Shown piece after piece: positions 43,164-51,749 of a DNA stretch of 64,000 nt (positions are counted from its first letter, which is position 1; every line of letters begins with the position of its first letter). This stretch comes from DATFNI01 sp963712305 (GTDB lineage: Bacteria; Bacteroidota; Rhodothermia; Balneolales; DATFMH01). Position numbers and translations under genes: made by a program. The stretch is taken from NCBI GenBank assembly GCA_963712305.1, contig CAVQHI010000001.1, positions 930,001 to 994,000 on the forward strand, read 5' to 3'. The notes under the pieces were generated by a model, which had not been told where the DNA came from, did not search any database, and was given only the letters and a program-made list of their open reading frames with translations.

Positions 43164-43466
43164 CTACATAAGCTCATAAAACAAATCATGCCAACCCGGG
43201 TTCACCGATTCAATGAGCCAGATTTTCTTTTCACGACGCCAGCGTTTGACTTGTTTCTCTCTTGCTATGGCGTCATTCACATCATCGAATTCTTCAAAAT
43301 ACACCAACCGATTCACATGATACTTGTTCGTAAATGACCTTGGATCAGCACCTTCTTTATGCTGCAGGATACGTGAATACAAGTCATTCGTCACACCGTT
43401 GTACAACACCTTTGAAAGACTGGCGGTGATGTACATGTAGTATGTGTGTTTCTTACGTGCTCTCAA
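43164..43466 (-). CDS. GIY-YIG domain nuclease (UvrC N-terminal-like), orphan
   Basis: 100 residues. HTYYMYITASLSKVLYNGVT corresponds to the GIY-YIG beta-strand pair and Asn-Arg loop (here YMY...YNG), LYSRILQHKEG has the conserved Arg and His, and the tail KQVKRWRREKKIWLIESVNP is typical of small GIY-YIG proteins annotated as endonucleases. It lies between copies B and C of the palindromic repeat, with no partner gene. Such stand-alone genes are common in bacterial genomes and not functionally defined. Confidence 0.85.
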   Translation of the reverse strand: MRARKKHTYYMYITASLSKVLYNGVTNDLYSRILQHKEGADPRSFTNKYHVNRLVYFEEFDDVNDAIAREKQVKRWRREKKIWLIESVNPGWHDLFYELM

Positions 43467-43578
43467 TCGACTCTCTTGTTTTCTTAATAAGAACGAGTAA
43501 TTGGCGTTACCTTACACTGTTGAGCCACAAAGTTCGATATTCATCCCAAAATTATTAACCCAAAACAGACCATCCCCT

Positions 43579-43710
43579 GTCATTTCGAGCGAGTGAAACG
43601 GAACCGAGAAATCTATCTTGCCCAGTGACGTCAGAAGGGTATCCAAACACGTGTCACGGTTGTAGCCATTTTAGGTTCCTCGGTTCCGTTCCACTACACT
43701 CGGAATGACA
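43579..43710. repeat. Palindromic dispersed repeat, copy C
   Basis: Begins GTCATTTCGAGCGAGTG and ends CACTCGGAATGACA. Together with copy B it brackets the GIY-YIG gene (113 bp from the gene start). Same family as copy A. Confidence 0.8.
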
Positions 43711-43744
43711 TTGGGGGACATCAACCCGCAACTCGCAACCTTTA

Positions 43745-43800
43745 AGGTTCCGAGCTGCGTTCACCAAACTAAACACTCAACACTTACCACTTAACACTCC
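43745..43800. repeat. ACACTTA-type tandem tract before the GH36 end
   Basis: CACTCAACACTTACCACTTA followed by ACACTCC, a 7-bp-period family on the minus strand reading AAGTGTT. It adjoins the 3' end of the GH36 gene on the minus strand. Confidence 0.6.
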
Positions 43801-43805
43801 TTAAC

Positions 43806-45968
43806 CTATTGAGCGGTTAGCTCAAATATCGCGCTCGTCAACGCTCCACGCGGCGATACGGTAATGCCCTCCTTCATTAGGTAGTCGCCGGAGAAGGTTT
43901 TACCATTTTCTCGGAAGCGGGATTGGGTGCCGGGATACAGGTTGATCTCTTCCACTTTGTACTGCTTGTTTGGATCAAGGCCGCGAAGTTTCACACGGTC
44001 GAATATCTCCATGAACCGTGAGTGCAGGTTATACGAATAGAGTACGGCGTGGTCCTTGGCATGATTCACATACATCAGCACGGCACGGTTTTCTTTGTAA
44101 GGAGAGACCAGTCGGTACAGGTCGCCCTGCCAGATGACCGGGCTCAGCCGTTTGAAGGTCTGAACAGACTGCTGGCTGAACTCAAGGTCTTTGGGCGACA
44201 GCTTGTCCACGTTGATGTCGTAACCCATCTTATCCATCATGGCTACATCGGTGCGGAATTTCAGGGATTCCTTACCCCAGGACGTGATGTGTGCACTAAG
44301 GGCCAGCGAAGGGAAAAAGTACGAGTAGCCCCACTGGATATAGACCCGCTCGAAGCCGTCGGTGTCGTCGCTGGGCCAGAACGACGTGAAATACTTCAGG
44401 GCGCCGTAATCAGTCCGGCCACCGCCGCCGGAACACAGCATCATCGGCAGGTGCGGGTATTTGGCACGGACCCGCTTGAACACTTTGTAAAGACCACGCG
44501 TGTAATCGATGAACAGGTTGCCCTGGTTCTGCTTGAGATATGGCGAATATTCGTTGGTCATCGGGCGGTTGCAATCCCACTTTATGTAGGCGATGCCCGG
44601 GTTTTCACTAAGCGTCTTGTCGACCACATTATAGACAAAATCCTGCACCTTGGGATTGGTGAGGTCCAGCACCAGCTGGTTTCGGTAGTAATTTTCCTTG
44701 CGGTTGGGCAGCTTCAAAATCCAGTCCGGATGCTCATGGTAAAGCTCACTCTTCGGATTCACCATCTCCGGTTCCAGCCATATGCCGAACTTCAGATCCT
44801 TCTGCTCCGCCTGCTTAACCAGGTAGCCCAGGCCATGCGGCAGCTTCTTCTTGTTGGCCTGCCAGTCGCCCAAACCCGCGTGGTCGTTGTTACGCGGATA
44901 CTTGTTGCCGAACCACCCGTCATCGAGCAGAAACAGGTCGACGCCCAGCTTTTTGGCGTCATCGAACAGAGAGACAATCTTGTTTTCGTCAAAATCGAAA
45001 TAGGTCGATTCCCAGTTGTTGAGCAGAGTCATGCGCGGCTTGGTACCGTCGAGGATGCCGTACTTGCGGGCCCAATCATGGAAATTGCGGCTGGCCAGTC
45101 CCTTGCCATCATGACTATACGTGAAGATGAACGCCGGTGTCTTGAACAGTTCGCCGGGCTTCAGCTTGTATTCCGAAGCATAGGGATTCATCCCTGAGAC
45201 CACGCGCAATGAGTTGAGGTGATCGACCTGGAACAGGAGCTGGAAGCTGCCGGTCCACGCCAGTGTGCCTGCGATAAGATCGCCGTGTGTCTCGGTCGAC
45301 GGCTGTCCCAGCGACAGGAAAAAGACGGGTGTCTGGTAGATATTGGCCCGCGTGCCCAGCTTGCTGTCGATAATCTTGATGCCGCTGGTCAGCTCGCTCT
45401 GCTGCATGCGCATCTCCTTGGCCCAGTCGCCGTGAAACTGCGTCAGCCAGTAGTGCGGAGCATCGAAATGAAGCATCGACGAGGCGAAGTTGGTCAGCGT
45501 CACAGCCTTCTTCTCGTGGTGCTCAATCTCCGACCATTCCTTAATAATATCCTCATTGGCGAAGGTCTTGAAATGAAGGCTCACCGTCACCGGGTACTGC
45601 GGATCCTTCAGGTTGATGATCGTCTCGGAAACATTGTCATCATCCCCTTTTTTGACGGTGTCATTAACATACACCAAGTTCAGCGACGGGTTGCCGTCCG
45701 CATGAATCATGCGGATCGCCGGCGTGCCAGGATCATCCATTCCCCCGCCGATATACGCTTCATGTCTATCAGGATTCATTATCTCTGCCGCTGCACCATT
45801 CTGCAATCGCTCCCCGATGTAAGATTGATACAACCGTCCATTGTCACCAACGGTATACACGAGCTCGGTATGATCGGTTTGAATAACAATTTGCTTGTGG
45901 TCTTGCGCCCGGACCACCGACAGACCACACAGCATGATCAACAAACAAGACACGAGAGGAATCTTCAT
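43806..45968 (-). CDS. GH36 alpha-galactosidase (secreted)
   Basis: About 720 residues from the ATG at 45968, which gives a signal peptide ending VVRAQ. The N-terminal beta-supersandwich is followed by the (beta/alpha)8 domain with LLDDGWFGNKYPRNND, the nucleophile Asp in IKWDCNRPM and the acid/base Asp in SDDTDGFERVYIQWG. CSGGGGRTDYG is the expected conserved loop. Cleaves terminal alpha-galactosides; the signal puts it in the periplasm. It is divergent from the PQQ dehydrogenase with a 434-bp gap that may contain both promoters. Confidence 0.95.
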   Translation of the reverse strand: MKIPLVSCLLIMLCGLSVVRAQDHKQIVIQTDHTELVYTVGDNGRLYQSYIGERLQNGAAAEIMNPDRHEAYIGGGMDDPGTPAIRMIHADGNPSLNLVYVNDTVKKGDDDNVSETIINLKDPQYPVTVSLHFKTFANEDIIKEWSEIEHHEKKAVTLTNFASSMLHFDAPHYWLTQFHGDWAKEMRMQQSELTSGIKIIDSKLGTRANIYQTPVFFLSLGQPSTETHGDLIAGTLAWTGSFQLLFQVDHLNSLRVVSGMNPYASEYKLKPGELFKTPAFIFTYSHDGKGLASRNFHDWARKYGILDGTKPRMTLLNNWESTYFDFDENKIVSLFDDAKKLGVDLFLLDDGWFGNKYPRNNDHAGLGDWQANKKKLPHGLGYLVKQAEQKDLKFGIWLEPEMVNPKSELYHEHPDWILKLPNRKENYYRNQLVLDLTNPKVQDFVYNVVDKTLSENPGIAYIKWDCNRPMTNEYSPYLKQNQGNLFIDYTRGLYKVFKRVRAKYPHLPMMLCSGGGGRTDYGALKYFTSFWPSDDTDGFERVYIQWGYSYFFPSLALSAHITSWGKESLKFRTDVAMMDKMGYDINVDKLSPKDLEFSQQSVQTFKRLSPVIWQGDLYRLVSPYKENRAVLMYVNHAKDHAVLYSYNLHSRFMEIFDRVKLRGLDPNKQYKVEEINLYPGTQSRFRENGKTFSGDYLMKEGITVSPRGALTSAIFELTAQ

Positions 45969-46402
45969 ATCGCGAGGAATTAGTTTAATGGAAAAAGGTT
46001 GCAGGTTCATCTCCATGTTTAACGTTAACATGAAGAGAGTAAAGTAATTATAAAATGTGGGTATCAGCAAACGCGGATTTAAAAGATTTACCGGATGGAC
46101 GGGATTACGATCAGGCGACGCATAATCGCTGTGATTTTATTACTCGTAGCATAGTTTGTCAGGGGAACCCGAACAGGTTCTGGATTAGGTCACGATTTGA
46201 AACAACGGAGATTCCCATCTTCATGGCCCTGTATGGATCCCTTTGGGATGAAGTGATAAACCGGATCGGCATTAATTCAAAATTAAAAATTCTCCCATTG
46301 GGATTCCTTCGGAAAAAATTCAAAATTCACCCTGTCTCTTATCCTTTGAATCCATTAGATTTATCCGACAGCAAGCGGGAATCCAAACAACAAACAGAGG
46401 AT
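45969..46402. other. Divergent promoter region GH36/PQQ dehydrogenase
   Basis: The frame upstream of the PQQ gene stays open, but its translated residues do not look like protein. AT-rich AATTCAAAATTAAAAATTC and AAAAAATTCAAAATTCACC tracts lie near 46270-46330, in the orientation opposite to that of the 3' end tracts. No named site is recognised. Confidence 0.5.
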
Positions 46403-48547
46403 ATGAACCGATCATCACGACTATTACATCTCAAATGGATCGCGGCACCCATCTTTCCCATGCTCATCTTTATTTCCTGTCAAAAACATGACAACTATGT
46501 TGGAGCCGATAAAAACTGGCCGGTTTTCGAGGGTGACTTCGCGAGCAGCCAGTATTCGAGACTGGACCAAATCAACCTGCAGAATGTCAAAAAACTGAAG
46601 GTGGCATGGATCTATCATACGGGGGATAAGAACACGCAGTCACAGATACAATGCAATCCGCTGGTGATCGACGGTGTGTTGTATGGAAGCTCACCCGAAT
46701 TAAAAATATTTGCCCTGGATGCGGCTACCGGCAAACAGATCTGGAGCTTCAATCCTTTCCCGGATGATTCGACCTATAACAATCCGCTTGGAGCAAATCG
46801 CAGTGTCTCTTATTGGTCTGATGGTTCCGATAAACGCATCTTCTTTGTGGCAGGATCCAATCTTTATGCATTGAATGCGGAAACCGGGAAGCCAATCGAC
46901 AGTTTTGGCGATCATGGGCACCGCTCGCTCAAAGACAGTCTCGATCTGGACCGTGATGTCAGCAAGCTATTCGTAACGAGTACATCGCCGGGTGTGATTT
47001 ATAAAAACCTGATCATAGTCGGCACACGAGTGTCCGAAGGATCCGATGCCGCTCCCGGTCACATCCGGGCTTATGATGTCCAAACCGGCTATATAAAGTG
47101 GACTTTCCACACCATCCCACAACCCGGTGAACCCGGATACGATACCTGGCCGCCGGGGGCATATAAAACGGTGGGTGCGGCCAACAACTGGGCCGGCATG
47201 AGCCTGGATAAGAAGCGAGGCATCGTCTACATTCCAACCGGCTCGGCTGCTTTCGATTTCTACGGAGGCAACCGGATAGGTAAGGATTTGTTTGCCAATT
47301 GCGAGCTGGCTTTAGATGCATCGACAGGCAAACTTGTCTGGTATTACCAGATGGTCCACCACGACTTGTGGGACCGCGACCCGCCGGCACCACCCAACCT
47401 GGTCACGATTAATCACGATGGCAAAAAGGTTGATGCCGTTGCCCAGATCACCAAGCAGGGTTTTGTGTTTGTATTCAATCGGGATACCGGGAAGCCGCTT
47501 TTCCCTGTTGAAGAACGGGCTGTCCCCTCTTCGGACATACCAGGTGAGCATACTTGGCCGACCCAGCCATTTCCACTGAAACCCAAACCCTTCGCAACTC
47601 AGATATTCGAACCGACCGATATCTCTCCTGAGGCCCACCAATTTGCAGTAGATAGCTTGAAACATTTTAAGACCGGATCCCTGTTTACCCCACCGAGCCT
47701 GCAGGGTACTCTTCTTTTCCCGGGTTACGATGGCGGCGGTGAATGGGGCGGAGCCGCGTATGATCCCACGACCGGTTACCTGTATGTGAATGCCAACAAC
47801 ATAGGATGGCTTCTGCAATTGATACGGGTCACGTCAAAGAACGGAACACCGATCGCTGCGGGTCACAGTCTCTACTTAACACACTGTGCCGTCTGTCACG
47901 GAGCCGACCTGAAAGGCGATTTGACCAGTAATTTTCCATCTTTGGTTAACATTGCGGACACACTTACAGAAAAGCAGGTGCAGCAGAAAATGCAAACCGG
48001 CGGTGGATTTATGCCTTCATTCAACCAGCTGACAGACAAACAGCAGAAATTGATCGTTGACTACCTCTTTAAGAAAACCTCGAAACAGGCATCCGACAAG
48101 CTCGAAGCCACCGGAAAGAACACACTGCCTTACGCCCACACCGGCTACAAGAAATTTCTGGATCCAAACGGCTACCCGGCCAACCAACCACCTTGGGGAA
48201 CACTCACTGCCATCAACCTGAATACGGGCGACATCGTCTGGCAGAAACCTCTGGGGGAATACAGGGAACTGATAAAGAAAGGTATCCCTGTAACCGGCAC
48301 TCAAAACTATGGCGGCCCTGTAGTCACCGCAGGCGGTTTGATTTTCATTGCGGCTACCAAAGACCAGGAATTCCGTGTCTTCGACAAGAAAACGGGCGAA
48401 CTCCTCTGGAAAACAGATCTTCCTGCAGCCGGCTACGCTACCCCCAGTACGTACATGGTGAATGGGAAACAATATATCGTCATCGCCTGCGGCGGCGGCA
48501 AGCTCGGAACAAAGAGCGGCGATGCCTACGTGGCATTCAGCCTTTAG
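46403..48547 (+). CDS. PQQ-dependent dehydrogenase with inserted cytochrome c domain
   Basis: About 714 residues from the ATG at 46403, preceded by AGAGG. Lipobox IFISC. The PQQ beta-propeller runs from about 40 to 470 (WPVFEGDFASSQYSRLDQIN, YIPTGSAAFDFYGGNRIGKD, WYYQMVHHDLWDRDPPAPPN). A cytochrome c domain with CAVCH near residue 495 is inserted, after which the last propeller blade returns (GGPVVTAGGLIFIAATKDQE). Periplasmic oxidation of sugars or alcohols with internal electron transfer is the likely activity; the substrate and partner are unknown. No pqq biosynthesis genes are in the window. Confidence 0.92.
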   Translation: MNRSSRLLHLKWIAAPIFPMLIFISCQKHDNYVGADKNWPVFEGDFASSQYSRLDQINLQNVKKLKVAWIYHTGDKNTQSQIQCNPLVIDGVLYGSSPELKIFALDAATGKQIWSFNPFPDDSTYNNPLGANRSVSYWSDGSDKRIFFVAGSNLYALNAETGKPIDSFGDHGHRSLKDSLDLDRDVSKLFVTSTSPGVIYKNLIIVGTRVSEGSDAAPGHIRAYDVQTGYIKWTFHTIPQPGEPGYDTWPPGAYKTVGAANNWAGMSLDKKRGIVYIPTGSAAFDFYGGNRIGKDLFANCELALDASTGKLVWYYQMVHHDLWDRDPPAPPNLVTINHDGKKVDAVAQITKQGFVFVFNRDTGKPLFPVEERAVPSSDIPGEHTWPTQPFPLKPKPFATQIFEPTDISPEAHQFAVDSLKHFKTGSLFTPPSLQGTLLFPGYDGGGEWGGAAYDPTTGYLYVNANNIGWLLQLIRVTSKNGTPIAAGHSLYLTHCAVCHGADLKGDLTSNFPSLVNIADTLTEKQVQQKMQTGGGFMPSFNQLTDKQQKLIVDYLFKKTSKQASDKLEATGKNTLPYAHTGYKKFLDPNGYPANQPPWGTLTAINLNTGDIVWQKPLGEYRELIKKGIPVTGTQNYGGPVVTAGGLIFIAATKDQEFRVFDKKTGELLWKTDLPAAGYATPSTYMVNGKQYIVIACGGGKLGTKSGDAYVAFSL

Positions 48548-48562
48548 TTCCTTCGGAACAAT

Positions 48563-48645
48563 TTTAAATTTTGAATTAATGAGTACTAAGCCTTGAGAAG
48601 TAACGACTTGTCCCCCTTCGAAGGGGGTGTAGGGGGATGACCAAC
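48563..48645. repeat. AT-rich tract and CCCCCTTCGAAGGGGG palindrome
   Basis: 48563-48582 is an AATTTTAAATTTTGAATTAA tract 15 bp past the PQQ gene stop. 48612-48627 is a perfect 16-bp palindrome, followed by TGTAGGGGGATGAC. An inverted copy lies at 49182-49210, on the other side of the DUF559 gene. Confidence 0.75.
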
Positions 48646-48712
48646 CGGTCGTTTCATATGCAACCACATAAAATTACCCTCAGCAGTTCACAAAATCTGC
48701 CTGTCTATCTCT

Positions 48713-49093
48713 CTAACGCACCAAATCCAAAATAATCGTTTCGATCCTCCTCGCCACATTTTCAAGATCCCTCATGACTTCTTCATCCCAAAACCGGATG
48801 ACACAGAACCCATGATTTTCCAAATCCTTTTGTCGTTCTTTATCTCTTCTCCATTTCTTCGGATCATCATGGGTAAATCCATCCACCTCGATAATCAGTT
48901 TTATTGGCTTACACATGAAATCGGCTATGTAATGCAAAACGGGTCGTTCTCGTAGAAAAGGATATCCCAACATCTTGCGACCTCGTAACAACTCGCTCCA
49001 AATGCGTATTTCTGCCATAGTCGATTCGTTTCTAAGTTTACGGGACCGGTGTTTAAGTTTTTTGTTGTAATTGAGATTGGAGTACTTGCCCAT
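48713..49093 (-). CDS. DUF559 endonuclease-like protein (Vsr/PD-(D/E)XK fold)
   Basis: 126 residues. The DUF559 signature runs from MAEIRIWSELLRGRKMLGYP through FLRERPVLHYIADFMC and LIIEVDGFTHDDPKKWRRDK to FCVIRFWDEEVMRDLENV. DF and EVDG supply the acidic D/E residues expected of a Vsr-like nuclease. Orphan genes of this family are common and of unknown biological role. This copy is bracketed by inverted repeats at 48612 and 49182-49210. Confidence 0.9.
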   Translation of the reverse strand: MGKYSNLNYNKKLKHRSRKLRNESTMAEIRIWSELLRGRKMLGYPFLRERPVLHYIADFMCKPIKLIIEVDGFTHDDPKKWRRDKERQKDLENHGFCVIRFWDEEVMRDLENVARRIETIILDLVR

Positions 49094-49181
49094 ATCTGAT
49101 CTCTCTTGTGATGTGTCTCTACTATGTTGAACACTGCGGGATCAATTCCTTACAAATGATTTTCATTGAATACGCTGCGTT

Positions 49182-49210
49182 GTCATCCCCCAGCCCCTTC
49201 GAAGGGGGAC
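49182..49210. repeat. Inverted partner of the palindrome at 48612
   Basis: GTCATCCCCCAGCCCCTTCGA read in reverse complement matches TCGAAGGGGG...GGGGGATGAC of the repeat at 48612-48641. The two copies flank the DUF559 gene in opposite orientation. Confidence 0.75.
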
Positions 49211-49289
49211 TCTGATCGTTGCAAATACTGACGAAACAATTATCTTTTCATTCAAAATCTGTCGTTAAGAACTTTGGGAGGAATATGAG

Positions 49290-50678
49290 ATGAACCGGAT
49301 ATCATTCCAAAAGCTTTTTGCCATTTTATTGTTCACCTGTCTTGGATCTTCAGTTGGGGTTCCTCTCAACGCACAGGGCCTGCGCGTCAGTAAAAATCAT
49401 CATTATATCGTCAAAGCAGACGGTACAGCGTTCTTCTGGCTGGGGGATACGGGGTGGGAGCTGTTTCATCGGCTTAACCGGGAGGAAGCGACGCATTACC
49501 TTGAAAACAGGGCAACGAAAGGATTCACCGTCATCCAGGCTGTTGTTTTGGCCGAGCTCGATGGGTTGAACACTCCTAACGCCTACGGCGACAAGCCGCT
49601 TATCGATAATGATCCCACTAAGCCCAATGAAGCCTACTTCAAAAATGTTGATTTTATCGTCAATAAAGCAACCGAGCTGGGAATGTACATCGGGATGCTT
49701 CCGACCTGGGGTGATAAATGGAACAAAAAATGGGGCATCGGACCGGTTATCTTCAATCCTGAGAATGCCAGGAAATATGGTGAGTTCCTTGGAAAACGAT
49801 ACCGGGATAAGAACATCATCTGGATATTAGGCGGCGATCGCAACCCGGATACGCCAGAACAACTGAAGATAGTGAATGCTCTTGCCGAAGGATTAAAAGA
49901 AGGTGATCACGGCGCGCATCTGATGACCTATCATCCGCAGGGCGGCAGCAATTCGGCCGAATGGTTCCAGGAGTCAAAATGGCTCGATATCAACATGATC
50001 CAGTCGGGACATGCACAACTGAACACGCCGAATTACAAGATGATCCTGGCTAACTATAATCGAAAACCAACCAAGCCAACGCTCGACGCCGAACCGAACT
50101 ACGAGGACCATCCTATCAACTGGAATCCAACGAACGGTTGGTTCACGGCTTTTGATGTCCGCCAGGCCGCATATTGGGCAATGCTGGCCGGAGCCATGGG
50201 ACACACCTACGGCAATAACAATATCTGGCAGATGTGGCAGCCGGGTCGCCAGCCTATGGGTTATGCGCGCACCCCCTGGTATGAAGCCCTCGATTACCCG
50301 GGAGCTTTCCAGATGGGTTACATGCGCAAGTTTTTTGAATCCCGTCCCTTCTACAAATTGCTCCCTGATCAAGAACTGGTTAGCAATGATATCTTACGTG
50401 ATTCCGCTCCTGCCCGCGCGGCGCGCGCTGATGACAACAGCTTCATCGTCGTTTATATCCCCCACGGCCAAAATCTTGAGGTAGATCTCTCACTGTTCAA
50501 AGGTAAGGAAGTGGATGCCTGGTGGTATAACCCGAGATTAAACACAGCTATCCGGATGAATAACTTTACAGCCAAAGGAAGACAAAGTTTCGATCCTCCC
50601 TCGGATCGGCGACGAGGTAATGACTGGGTGTTAGTGGTTGATGATGCTTCTATGGATTACCCGGAACCGGGGAAGTGA
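49290..50678 (+). CDS. GH140-type glycoside hydrolase (DUF4038, apiosidase-like)
   Basis: 462 residues. A strong GGGAGG ribosome site precedes the start; signal peptide 1-29. The TIM barrel shows FFWLGDTGWELFHRLNREEA, FTVIQAVVLAELDG, GMYIGMLPTWGDKWNKKWG and NIIWILGGDRNPDTPEQLK, and later LDAEPNYEDHPINW with the second acidic residue. These are the marks of the DUF4038/DUF5060 GH140 group, in which apiose-releasing enzymes from pectin have been described. A beta-sandwich tail (DAWWYNPRLNTA) ends the chain. The stop lies in a 7-bp repeat. Confidence 0.92.
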   Translation: MNRISFQKLFAILLFTCLGSSVGVPLNAQGLRVSKNHHYIVKADGTAFFWLGDTGWELFHRLNREEATHYLENRATKGFTVIQAVVLAELDGLNTPNAYGDKPLIDNDPTKPNEAYFKNVDFIVNKATELGMYIGMLPTWGDKWNKKWGIGPVIFNPENARKYGEFLGKRYRDKNIIWILGGDRNPDTPEQLKIVNALAEGLKEGDHGAHLMTYHPQGGSNSAEWFQESKWLDINMIQSGHAQLNTPNYKMILANYNRKPTKPTLDAEPNYEDHPINWNPTNGWFTAFDVRQAAYWAMLAGAMGHTYGNNNIWQMWQPGRQPMGYARTPWYEALDYPGAFQMGYMRKFFESRPFYKLLPDQELVSNDILRDSAPARAARADDNSFIVVYIPHGQNLEVDLSLFKGKEVDAWWYNPRLNTAIRMNNFTAKGRQSFDPPSDRRRGNDWVLVVDDASMDYPEPGK

Positions 50679-50762
50679 GTGTTTAGATTTGAGTGTTAAG
50701 TGTTAGGTGTTAAGTGAAGGCAAAGTAATTTAATAATTTTAAGTTTTGAATTTTTAATTACT
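50676..50762. repeat. GTGTTAA and TTTTGAA 7-bp tracts after GH140
   Basis: GTGAGTGTTTAGATTTGAGTG then GTGTTAA/GTGTTAG/GTGTTAA in 7-bp period, followed by TTAATAATTTTAAGTTTTGA. The GH140 stop (TGA) is formed by the first bases of the tract. Confidence 0.75.
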
Positions 50763-50958
50763 TATTCCACTTCGAATTCTCGTAATATTTCTTCGTGTGG
50801 ATTTCGTGCAAAATACGTGATTCATAAACATAAGAGGAATATAATGTCGTATTGAGGCATTTTCTGGTTCTATTATATAAACAGAGGTTTACTTAGATGA
50901 TCTAATTTACATTGGCATTAGAGCATCATGCATTCACGGGAGAGTTAAAATAACAGGT

Positions 50959-51654
50959 ATGGGAGATATCATGTCGACTACAATTCATTTATTGGCACGT
51001 TCATTCTATCAGGAGTCTATTACGCATTTTATTGATCGCCGGAACATCGGAATTGAAATTTTAAATAAAAAGACAGCGTTTTCCCAAGAACTAAACGTAC
51101 CAAATACCACGCATCTTTGTCTTATTGAGTCGCACTATTTATTAGAGAAATATTCTATCAATGCACGAACCACTCCAATTCTTTTCATCGGGACATTAAA
51201 ACAACTGTATAGATTATTTGAAATACCGTCCCAAAGCAACGGCGGATACATAACACCAGCAGATGGATTTGAGATGTTATCATTTGCAATAGACCGGCTT
51301 ATACAGGGAAAATGGTTCCTAAGCTCTAGTACGAAATCATTTCTCGAATCAGACCGGTTACAACAGCAACGCACTCTTCTGAAGAAGACCATTCAAAAGC
51401 CTCTTACACGGTGTGAACTGGAAATACTAATGGATATCGGAAATGGAAAGACAACCTCGATGATTGCGCGAAAAAGATTTCGATCAATCCATACTGTTAA
51501 AACACAGAGAAAACAAATTCGAAGAAAACTGAATCTCGCGGATCAATATAACCTCAATATTCTCGCAGCTAAAAAAGCCAGGGAAATTCAAACTCTTTCC
51601 GCGATTATCCATAGCTCAAAACGAACACAATTCTTATTGAAAAATACTACCTAA
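50959..51654 (+). CDS. LuxR-type HTH regulator beside the bacteriocin locus
   Basis: 231 residues (or 227 from an ATG at 50971 that has GGGAGA in front). The C-terminal third is a LuxR/FixJ-type helix-turn-helix: LTRCELEILMDIGNGKTTSM, IARKRFRSIHTVKTQRKQIR and RKLNL. The first two thirds are unlike a typical receiver: no conserved phospho-Asp could be placed, so it may respond in another way. It lies about 95 bp upstream of the double-glycine leader with an 18-bp palindrome between. By context it controls the bacteriocin-type genes. Confidence 0.8.
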   Translation: MGDIMSTTIHLLARSFYQESITHFIDRRNIGIEILNKKTAFSQELNVPNTTHLCLIESHYLLEKYSINARTTPILFIGTLKQLYRLFEIPSQSNGGYITPADGFEMLSFAIDRLIQGKWFLSSSTKSFLESDRLQQQRTLLKKTIQKPLTRCELEILMDIGNGKTTSMIARKRFRSIHTVKTQRKQIRRKLNLADQYNLNILAAKKAREIQTLSAIIHSSKRTQFLLKNTT

Positions 51655-51698
51655 GGGGTATGGTATTAATGAATTAATTCCTCCTTATTACTTGTAGA

Positions 51699-51716
51699 TA
51701 CACTTGGCCAGGTGTA
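51699..51716. promoter_or_regulatory. Candidate LuxR-type operator palindrome
   Basis: TACACTTGGCCAGGTGTA is an 18-bp palindrome with one mismatched pair, about the size of a classic LuxR-family box. It lies 45 bp after the regulator stop and 34 bp before the leader ATG. Binding by the adjacent regulator is inferred; a hairpin for termination is the alternative. Confidence 0.55.
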
Positions 51717-51749
51717 CTATCAAAACCATAACTAACAAGAGGAACAAAA

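Noticed and set aside
44022..45983. Long plus-strand frames (391 and 254 codons) opposite GH36
   Set aside because: They are antisense to an intact GH36 gene with all catalytic residues. Their composition (Val/Leu/Arg/Gln-rich) is typical of reverse-strand shadows.
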